From Chrysemys picta bellii (taxonomy: Eukaryota > Chordata > Testudines > Emydidae), in contig NC_088800.1 of the NCBI RefSeq assembly GCF_011386835.1, positions 57,131,439 through 57,195,438 on the forward strand: DNA of 64,000 nt, read 5' to 3'. Each line of letters opens with the position of its first letter. Positions within the stretch are counted from its first letter, which is position 1. Below, in pieces: positions 55,791-64,000 of the stretch. Below the pieces are notes generated by a model. The model was not told the origin of the DNA. It did no database searches and saw nothing but the letters and a program-made list of their open reading frames with translations. Made by a program: the position numbers and the translations under genes.

Positions 55791-56335
55791 ACATTTACTA
55801 TGTACTGCTGATCAAACTATCCCAAAATATTGCCAACTTTGTAATATATAAAAACTGGACATTCCAGCAGGAGTCCAATTGCCCTTGCCCAATCCCTTCC
55901 CCTTGAGGCCCTGCCCCGCCCCTTCCCCCAGGCCTCATTCCCACCTTGCCTCTTCCCCCGAGGCCCCGCCCCTGCCCCAAGGCCCCACCCCTCATTCACT
56001 CCTCTTTCCTCCTCCCCCCCCCGTCACTCGCTGCTCTTCCTCATCCCCTCCTCCCTGCATGGGTCGAGAGGGATTTGCCTGCAGAGCCAGGGCTGGGAAC
56101 TGCAGATGCCCAACGCAGGTAGGAGGTGGCCCTGGCTAAGTAGGGGCTGGCACAGGTGATGACTCAATGCCTCCCTGCCTCCCCTGCCTGCAGTAACTGG
56201 ACTTTGGGTGTCCAATCAGTAGAGCTGACCGGACACTGTAAGGTCCCCTTTTCGACTGGACAACACCATTCATAGCTGCTGGTCGGTGCATATCCCAGGA
56301 GTGTGAATATGCAGAGTCCATCTTGAAGAATCTCG
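55791..56335. other. C-rich unassigned repeat
   Basis: 55900-56060 is strongly C-rich; phrases AACTGGACATTCCAGCAGG and GACCGGACACTGTAAGGTCC look like ends of a repeat, but its boundaries are unclear. ORFs here are compositional. Confidence 0.4.
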
Positions 56336-57415
56336 GTTATATGTAGGTAACCTTCATTTCTTGTGAGAAGCTGCTCAGGAAGGAAGTGGATTCCCTTCTG
56401 AGGAAGTGGGTTATAGAAGAAGTTTTGAGTCAGCCCTGGGGAGAATGCTTTTACCTCAGCATAAGGAATGAGAATGCTTCTTCATGGCAAATAAAAAGGA
56501 AAGCTTTGGATCAATTGTGGATCTTAGAAAGCTTAATAAGTGTATCAGGACTTTCAAAATCCAAGTGCTAATCTGAGCTCCATCTTCCCTTCCCTTTCTG
56601 TGCAAAATTAAGGTGGGACTATCAGTTTAAAGAATGGCTACTACAGTAATCAAACTATCCCATTGCAAGTTCCCACACCAAGGATGTTTATAAAGCAACC
56701 AGCTGTGGTAGTTACTTACTTAGGGCCTTGGCTACACACACAAGTTGTACCACTTTAATTATACTGCTATAAAGTGGTACAAGCTCCCTACTGTGTATGT
56801 GGTTATACCACTATAAAATTGCTTACACTGGTAGAGCTTATTCCCATTTGGAAAGAGGGATAAACTATACCAGTATAAACACTTTTATACTGGTATAATT
56901 GCATCCACACTGAGGGTTGTACAGGTATAACTATTTTGGTAAAAAAATAAAAATCACACCTCTAATCGAAATGGCTATACTGGTACAAAATCTGCATGTA
57001 GATCGGGCCTAATATTTAAAATGGTCAGTAATGTCTTTTCTTATCTGGATGGCTGGCTAATTTGGGTCTTGTCCACTCAGGCTGTGAGTTATAAATATTC
57101 CTTGGAGTCAGCTTGCAATCTATTGTAATCATTGAGGCTGCAGATAAACTGGGAGAAGAGACAACCCTCCTAACTGAAGAAAGGTACTTCAGCATCCACC
57201 GGTCTTGTATGATGTTTAAGGACAACCCTCTGCAGACAACTCCAATAAGGAGAGAGAGGTCTCTGACTCTGACCTTAGAGCAAGCCCAGCAGGAGAAAGA
57301 GGGCAATTCTTTTTTCATCTGTGGCCACTGTTCTCTTGCATTCTAATAATCCATAGAATCAGCCAAGAAGCCAAAGGACAGATACTTGCAAGACTACCTT
57401 CAGAATCTGCCCATT
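56336..57415 (+). mobile_element. DIRS element 3: RT fragment interrupted by a Harbinger MITE
   Basis: EVDSLLRKWVIEEVLSQPWG (56382-56440) matches the DIRS RT start. RT resumes after the MITE with SGWLANLG and a C-terminal RT stretch near 57120-57230 in broken frames. Confidence 0.65.
56731..57010. mobile_element. Harbinger-type palindromic MITE
   Basis: Ends TTAGGGCC / GGGCCTAA with internal inverted ATACTGGTATAATT-like units. DIRS RT sequence continues across it. Confidence 0.65.
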
Positions 57416-58562
57416 TCCCATCACCCTTTATTTAAGAAGTAAACTAGGATGCAAAGAAATGTCCTGGCAGGTGCAAATGCATAAGTAAACAGGTAACCAA
57501 ATTCTAGACAATTCAGGAGTCAAAATATGCCAACAGTGGCGCTGGAACACTTTTTATAGTCAGAACAATTAATGAAACTGTAAAGCAGTGGTCCCAAACT
57601 TTTTACCTCGCGCCCCCCCCCCTTACTCCTGTCCGTGCCCCCCTAGAGTGGGTGCCAGGAGTGGGGCCGTGGTTCCGGGAAGGGAGTACAGACAGAGGTA
57701 AGGGGGTTGAGGCTGGGGCCACAGCTGGAGGCAGGCTGCAGCACCCCCACTTCCCGCGCCTATGGATGCCACTGCAGCTTCAGTACTTCATACATCGTCA
57801 ACAACAGAAAAGGGGTGAGGAACACCGTTTTCAATTTTTCTCATTTCTTTGACCACATTTATTTGTCTGGACACAACTACATTTTCTGTGAGGTAGTAAA
57901 GGTGGCTGGCACATGTTTGCAGGAGAGAATCCAATTCAGGCTAATCCCTGAGCTATATAATACAGCTCTATATTTGGTAGACCTAAACCTTTATTTGTTT
58001 TATATGCCTAAATTCCATTCATTTAATTCTGGGATGTATTTTATCCTATATAAATCCTTTAATCAGATTTTGTATTATTTTAAGAAATTGAGACCCACTT
58101 GTAATGAAGCAGACAGAATATATAGTTTAACCAAGGGGCTGTGACCATACAAAATAAATGACGTCCCTACACTGAGAACAAAAGATTGGACGAGTTCACA
58201 ATATGATCATGTAAAGCTTATATCATTGGATTATATTGTATTTTACCATAGCCTTAAATCTTTGTTTTGGTGATGCATAAATTAAATAGGGAAAAAAATG
58301 TTAATGCAGCATTGTTGACAAATTAAGTACTAAAAAGGCAGGAAATGTGATAATTGTGGTTCCTTCAGTAATATTAAGTTGACCACATTCCATATCCTGG
58401 GTGTTTTATGTTATAACATTTAATAATATAAAAAGTAATCTATCATTGCTGTTGGGGGTAAAAGTTGGGAAACCGAGTCACAAGTCCACCCAATTTAGGC
58501 TTAATCAATTGTCACCTTTAATTCTCTCTGAAATTGTATAGATACCATCACTTACAATATGT
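57416..58562. other. Unassigned DNA with a hAT-like left end
   Basis: 57586 begins CAGTGGTCCCAAACTTTTTACC, resembling a hAT MITE end, with a GC-rich interior to about 57800. Its right end is not found. The rest is AT-rich without recognised features. Confidence 0.4.
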
Positions 58563-59211
58563 TGTCACAGGGTTGACTCACCGTAGGAGCTGCCTCCTCC
58601 TGGTGGCTCTGGGGATTAGCTCTTGCCAGCCGCTGCTCTCCTCTGGTGGTGTCTCTGCTAGTTGTCTGTTTCACCCTGCTGCCCCTTTCACTCCTGGAGC
58701 TGCAGCTTCCTGTTCATGGCTTGGCCTTCTGGCCAGGTTACTAAGGTCCTCTCCTTCCGAGGTAGTCAAAGTCCTTCCGGACCAGCTGTCCGGCTGGCAT
58801 CTCCTGCGCTCTGTGCCACTTCCCAGTGGCTGGTAGGGGAACCCAGGTCCACCTTCTACACTGGTTCCAGCCCAAGGACCCTATGACAAGCAGCCAAGGT
58901 CTGTACAGTCCTGCCCCTTGCTGCTGGTTCCCTGGGCTTCTTCCTACTTATCTGGCTTCCTCCTCTTTCTTGGTTCACCAGCCCAGGTTCCCTCCTCCTA
59001 GGCAGTGAGTGTAGACTACTTCCTTGCAGCCTCTTGCTGCTCACAGCTCCTGGGCTTTATACAGGCCCTTCCTGTTCCTGCCCAGCTGAGCCCCCTTCCA
59101 ATTTGTGGACTGCTCCCTGTCTCCTTCTTCAGGTGCAGCCTGGGCAGTTAATTGGCCTGCTGAGCCACTTTAACCCTTCCAGCCTTTGTGTGGGGTATGC
59201 ACCCCATCACA
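58563..59211. repeat. Probable solo LTR
   Basis: TGTCACAGGG to CCCCATCACA, 649 bp; flanks TATGT / TGTGT match at 4 of 5. It is C/T-rich and non-coding. It could also be the distant 5' LTR of the Gypsy element that follows, but the gag part is missing. Confidence 0.6.
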
Positions 59212-59764
59212 TGTGTGGACATACATTTATGCCTGAAAAATAATAACAGTCAAGACAGAATTGGTAAATGGGCCCAAGTTACTACATTCTGGACACTAAG
59301 AAGACTTTCACCTTCCATGATATTTATCACCTTCTCTGATCCCTTGGTCTGGTCCTTCAGTCCCATTCTTCTGTTTCTGGTCTGGTGTTTTTCCAGTTTT
59401 GACCCATGTTCACTTGGGTCTTTTATCCATTTCTACATTACTGATTACTTAATCTTTCTTCAATTAACATTTAACACATCAGACCTTTGGATTTTAGGTA
59501 TCCTGTACATTATGTATGCACAAGCTTTAGTCACCTAATGTCCTCATTTTTCATGCTGATTTGAAAATTCTAGGTCATGTTGCCCTGGATCACCCTGTTT
59601 CTAAGTCCAGAAAAAGGGAGTTTTTGCTTATCGTTATATGTTTGTACCCCTTACTTACACCTTCCAACACCACACATTACTTGTCTTGCCAACAGTATCA
59701 TTTTAAACAAATCAGCAAATTATATCAGAGAAAAATTAACAAAAAATACACGTATGCCATATAC
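59212..59764. other. Unassigned DNA
   Basis: No recognised coding or repeat content. Confidence 0.4.
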
Positions 59765-59884
59765 TCCAAGACCTGAAGAAGAGCTCTGTGTGGCTCAAAA
59801 GTTTGTCTCTCCTCACTAATAAAAGATATTACCTCACCCACCTTGTCTCTCTACTATTCTGGGACTGGCACGGCTACAACTACA
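59765..59884 (+). mobile_element. PLE-like 3' tail, second type
   Basis: CTGAAGAAGAGCTCTGTG, then AATAAAAGATATTACCTCAC and CACGGCTACAACTACACTGC. It parallels the other PLE tail in layout (CTGAAGA, stem, AAA-box, ending CACGGCT..AC). The GAAA box is AAAA here. Confidence 0.55.
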
Positions 59885-59896
59885 CTGCATATTATA

Positions 59897-60710
59897 TTTC
59901 AGTCCTTCTACCAACAGATGCTTAGGTACCTGCCTATACAGCCACTGATAGGACTTGACCTGTGTGGCCTCAGCATGGATGAATACCCCTACCAAAGGTA
60001 TGTCATAGTGCACCTGGAATTTCCAGAGGAGGTTGCTGTGGTAAGAGAAGAAGTGGACACCGCTACATTAATATGCCCCGACCTTGAAGAAATCTCTGAT
60101 GTCTCTGTGGTGATGGGACCAAATGCAGTCTCTTCAAGGTACTCGCCGATTACTGCAGACAACGATCATGGAATCAATACCTACGCACCCTGATGATTCA
60201 TGCACTTTGTGCTACAGCCTATAGAAAAATCAAGGACAGTAAAAAGATGACTGAGCTACCAACGAGAGCACTGAGGTACATGGGCACAACCCCCTTAGTG
60301 GTGCCTTCAGTTACTGAGAGAGAAGTACTTGTCATGCGTACCTGCCTAAAAGGCAGTAAAGGGGCATTAGCAATGGTAGAGCAGCCAGCTGAAGGAGGGC
60401 TCCCTGAAAGAGTGCTGGTCCCTAGTGGAGGCATAATCCTATCTGCTGAAGCCCAGGAAAACGTGATTCTACTGATTGCTAATGAAACCAGCCATGATGT
60501 TGTTGTGAAACAAGGGCAGAAGGTAGCAGACCTCTTTGGGCCCGAAATTATCATGAAACCCCTGTGTGAAGCCAGGGCTCCATCAATAGACCATGCAAAG
60601 TTTGACTTTGGGGATTCACTATTGTCTGAGGAGTGGAAGGATCACTTGAGGAAGAAACTTTATGAAAGATCCAAGGTATTCTCACTATACGAGTATGTTG
60701 TGCAAACGGA
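59897..60710 (+). pseudogene. Gypsy protease-region remnant and pre-RT linker
   Basis: The frame 59843-60193 ends in a block like the end of an aspartic protease (VSVVMGPNAVSSRY). The frame 60193-60816 (207 codons) carries a beta-rich linker (PAEGGLPERVLVPSGGIIL, VVVKQGQKVADLFGPE). A DTG-type active site is not visible. Confidence 0.6.
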
Positions 60711-61361
60711 ATGGAACATAACATCAGACTACAAAACTCCCAACCCTTCAAGGAGCGATCTAGGAAGATTGGTCTCTCAGAGATGGAGAACGTGCAGCAT
60801 TATCTTCAGGAGCTGATTGCACATGGCATCATTGCAGAATCCTGCAGCCCATATGCCTCCCACATTGCAGTGGTCTGTAAGAAGAATGGGAAAATCCGGA
60901 TGTGTATCAACTATGGTACTCTAAATAGGCACACTGTAGTTGACCAGTACAACATACCTCGAGTACAAAATGCCTTGGATTGTTTGCTGGGGAGCCAGTG
61001 GTTCTTGGCGTTGGATTTTCAAAGTGGATACCACCAGATCCCTCTGGGAGAAGAGCATAAGGAGAAGACAGTCTTCATCTGTCCTTTAGGTTTTTATCAG
61101 TTTGAACACATGCCCCAAGGAATTTCTGGAGTGCCTGCCACATTTCTATGTCTTATGGAGGAAGCTGTGGGAGACATGAACTTACTGCAAGCCTTAGTTT
61201 ATTTGGATGACCTGACTGTATTTGGAAGAACCTTGGAGGAACATGAAGAAAGACTTCTTAAAGTGCTAGACCAGTTGGAAGTCTGTGGACTGAAGCTTTC
61301 AATTGATAAATGCCAGTTCTGCAGAACATCATTCAAGGATGTGGGTCATGTTGTGCCCTAA
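60711..61361 (+). pseudogene. Gypsy reverse transcriptase
   Basis: A 216-codon open frame holds the RT fingers and palm: ELIAHGIIAESCSPYASHIA, KNGKIRMCINYGTLN, ALDFQSGYHQIPL (first catalytic Asp), FEHMPQGISGVPATF and YLDDLTVFG with both catalytic Asp. It overlaps the previous frame by 106 bases, so a frameshift lies near 60720. A stop at 61359-61361 ends it before the thumb. Confidence 0.9.
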
Positions 61362-61729
61362 GAGGGTGTGAGTACCAAATCCAGATAAAATAGAAGCACT
61401 CACTATGTGACCCCGCACAAGTAATTACAGAGAGCTCAAGACCTTTCTCAGATTTAGCAGCTACTGTCACAGGTTTGTGAAGAATTATGCTACCATCATA
61501 AAGCCTCTGAATGATCTCACCAGGGGATGCCAGTCCGGTAAGAGCAAATCTCAGACCAAGGGGAAGGGGGAAGTCCCTGAAGTCTCCTGAGCAGAGAACT
61601 ATTGGCCCTTCAAACCTCTTTGGACCCTGATGGGACGAGATACATGAAAAGGCTTTTCGAGAAATCATTCAATGGCTAACACATGTCCCAGTCCTCATCT
61701 TTGCTGACCCAAGTGAGCCTTTTATCCTA

Positions 61730-62110
61730 CATATGAATACCAACTGGGAGAGCAGTCCTGTACCAGAAAGCTAAAGGCAAATGTAAACCCCTGGCCTTTG
61801 CCAGCCTAGGGCTGTCTGATAGCAAGACTCACTACCCCATTTTGGAGGTTTTGGCCTTGAAATGGGCTGACACTGAGAAGTTTCAAGATTGCTTGTATGG
61901 GGCTCAGTTTCAAGTGTGGACAGACAACAATCCACTGACTCACATATTAACAAGTGCCAAGCTGGATGCCACAGGGCAGAGATGGATAGCCACCTTGCCT
62001 AGCTATGAGTTCAGCATTCGGGACCGATCAGGAAGAAACAATGTAAATGCAGATGCATTGTCCCAGCATCCACAGGCACTGGAAATTGCTGTGATCCCTA
62101 CAGATGGAGT
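61730..62110 (+). pseudogene. Gypsy RNase H
   Basis: LAFASLGLSDSKTHYPILEV with the catalytic Glu region, VWTDNNPLTHILTSAKLDAT and GRNNVNADALSQHP. The start lacks the first acidic motif in frame. Confidence 0.85.
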
Positions 62111-62484
62111 GAGAGCTATTTGCAGTATGAGTTGTCAAGAATCAAAGGCCCAGGAGAATCTTTATGGTTGTGTAGCAGAAACTCTGGGTCTGTCCCCTGG
62201 AAGTGTGCCATCTGCCTCAGTGAACTATATTGTATTGGACCAGTCTCCATTGCCCATGCTCAATGCTGCAAAAAACACAGTTGCAAGATACCGATATTCA
62301 TGACACACTCTTGCTAAAAGAGAGGGGCAAAACCCAGCTGCAGTGATCCCTTCTACCCCTGAGTGTATGTTACTAATGAGAGAATGGAGCAAACTAAAAC
62401 TGATTCGGGGAGTGCTGCACCAAATCACAGCAGATAATTTACATAATCAACAAATACAGCTAGTAATATGAAAAGTGTCTTCCC

Positions 62485-63480
62485 TGCATGACGACTTTGG
62501 ACATTTGGGAATGGACAGAACCCTGGAACTTATTCATAGTAGATTCTATTGGTCCTGAATGGCTGAGGATGTTTGCAGGAAATGTGAGACATGCACTCAG
62601 TGTGTTCAAAGGAAAACTCTGCACACTAGAGCTGCATATCTGGAGAATATCTCTAGCAGCAAACCTTTGGAGCCTGGTGTGTATTGATGTATTGTCTTTA
62701 TGTGTGGACAGAAAAAATATTGGAACATTTTAGTAGTGACTGACTGCTTTACATGGTATGTGCAGGTATGTCCTACATGCAACCAAAAGGCAACGACTGT
62801 TACTCAAGAGTTGTGGGAGAAATAATTTTCAGTGTATGAATTCCCAGCACAGAAACACTCTGACCAGGGATGGAGTTATCTTCTGAAGAAGTTGCTGAGG
62901 ATGGTGGGAATTAAAAAGTCTGAAACAAACTGCATTATCAACCCACAAGGTGACCCTAACCCAGAGTGGTTTAATTGAACTCAGTCGAATATGCTAGGGA
63001 TTTTACATCCAGAACAGAAGGCAACCTGGAGCCAGCATGTTGCGTTTTTGGTGCATGCCTACAATGCCACATATAATGATGCTACAGGAGTCACTCTAGA
63101 TCTCCTGACGTTTTAGTGAGAACCAAGATTACCCATAGACTTGTACTTCAGAGGATGGAGATAGCTATGAGATGCATCAGCAATATGACTCCTGATTAAG
63201 AGAAAAGTTGTGGGATGCTTATTGCTTAGCTATGGCTGCAGCCTTCAAGAACTCAGACAGTAACAAGCACCAGTATGATAGGGTGAGTTCAGAAGAGCTC
63301 CGGCCAGGGGCCAGAGTCTGTTGTGAAATTGAGATGTTGCTGGCAAACACAAGATAGCTGAGAGATGGAAGGCATTACCTTCCACCCGGTGGTGGAAACA
63401 CTCAGGGATCTGCGGTCTACAAGATTAAACCTGAAATGGAGCCCGGGCATATAAAGACAGTACATAGAAACCTCTTACTA
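62485..63480 (+). pseudogene. Gypsy integrase, heavily decayed
   Basis: Fragments in several frames: an H2C2 zinc finger (DDFGHLGMDRTLELIHSRFY, then CRKCETCTQC), a core piece LVVTDCFTWYVQVCPT, and a C-terminal piece IKPEMEPGHIKTVHRNLLLP. In-frame stops occur throughout. Confidence 0.78.
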
Positions 63481-64000
63481 CCTGTGGGGGAATTAGTAGG
63501 CGCTCTTGGGACTGGGTGGCAAAAAGGTGCTGGACCAAAGCCACTACCCAACAATGCAGTGGTCCCCCTGGGGCTAACTCACCCTTACTTAGTGCATCTG
63601 AGAGGGACTCTGAAGAGGCAGACACTACCATGGTGTATCCTATGGTGAAGACCAGATTCTGGCCACAATCAGCAGAACCTAGTGAGAGCGCCACTTCTTT
63701 TATCCTAAACCCCATGGTGGAAGCATTTGGGCCTGTTGCTGACATACCCAAGCCACCAATGAGACCAGGCTGGGATGATGACTCTGCCCCATCATCATTC
63801 CCAGACCTCCTTTAAGAAAGACAGGCTTGTGATGACACATCTAGGTTGTTGGACAGTGGGGACATACAGATGGAAAGTGTCCCTGGTGCCATGGACCCTC
63901 CAGTATTAAAACAAGAGTTGCAGGGGCCTATGTCAGTAGCTGAGGGACCCTCAAGGGAACCCTCACCATCCCTAGCCCAAGAAGAAGTCCCCCGTATGCC

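Larger units (their letters stand above)
59897..64000 (+). mobile_element. Ty3/Gypsy element, 5'-truncated, continuing past the window
   Basis: Sense pol remnants in order protease, RT, RNase H, integrase. There is no gag and no 5' LTR directly in front; it abuts the PLE-like tail. Multiple frameshifts and stops make it inactive. Confidence 0.85.

Overview
The window is vertebrate nuclear DNA, most likely from a turtle (an inference). It holds part of one spliced host gene buried in transposable elements. The repeat mix is the argument: many CR1 LINEs, a tRNA-derived SINE with a CR1-type tail, Penelope-like elements (PLEs), DIRS tyrosine-recombinase elements, Ty3/Gypsy, a gammaretrovirus-like provirus, and hAT and Harbinger MITEs with clear target-site duplications (TSDs).

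Host gene. Eight exons on the + strand (10691-10934, 11402-11551, 13819-13991, 17006-17118, 22323-22425, 35276-35488, 38175-38315, 43895-44777) join in consistent phase into about 673 codons without a stop. I recognise the product as KATNIP (KIAA0556, katanin-interacting protein) from its DUF4457-type stretches. The 5' exons lie left of the window and the remaining 3' exons should lie beyond 64,000; none is visible after 44777.

Region by region. 1-593 is the end of an LTR. 594-800 and 7671-7745 are the two halves of an older repeat split by a degraded provirus (801-7670, minus strand) with paired LTRs, a Lys-1,2-type primer binding site and gag, pol and env remnants. 8.4-10 kb holds an old PLE fragment, a Harbinger MITE and a short palindromic PLE-tail insertion. 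10.7-22.4 kb carries the first five exons, among CR1 pieces, a second palindromic PLE insertion (14114-14333), a DIRS gag piece, a Gypsy RNase H scrap, and a CR1 broken by two LTRs. The 12.85-kb intron 22426-35275 is a transposon nest: DIRS pieces, a CR1, a nearly pristine full-length PLE (25933-29754, 880-codon open ORF) inserted in that CR1, three hAT MITEs, LTR pieces and one GC-rich hAT MITE. 35.3-44.8 kb holds the last three exons, an old CORE-SINE with MITEs inside it, and a solo LTR. 45.8-55.8 kb is one DIRS element inserted inside the gag of another, each further interrupted. 56.3-57.4 kb is a third DIRS piece with a Harbinger MITE in its RT. 58.5-59.2 kb is probably a solo LTR. 59.9-64 kb is a degraded Ty3/Gypsy pol that runs to the window edge.

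The most interesting system is the PLE family. The full-length copy has an RT plus GIY-YIG endonuclease ORF, a direct pseudo-LTR, an inverted tail copy and a 12-bp TSD. Its tails carry hammerhead-ribozyme-like cores. Two tiny ORF-less palindromes (169 and 220 bp) made only of that tail have their own 11-12-bp TSDs, so the ribozyme-bearing tail appears to move without the ORF.
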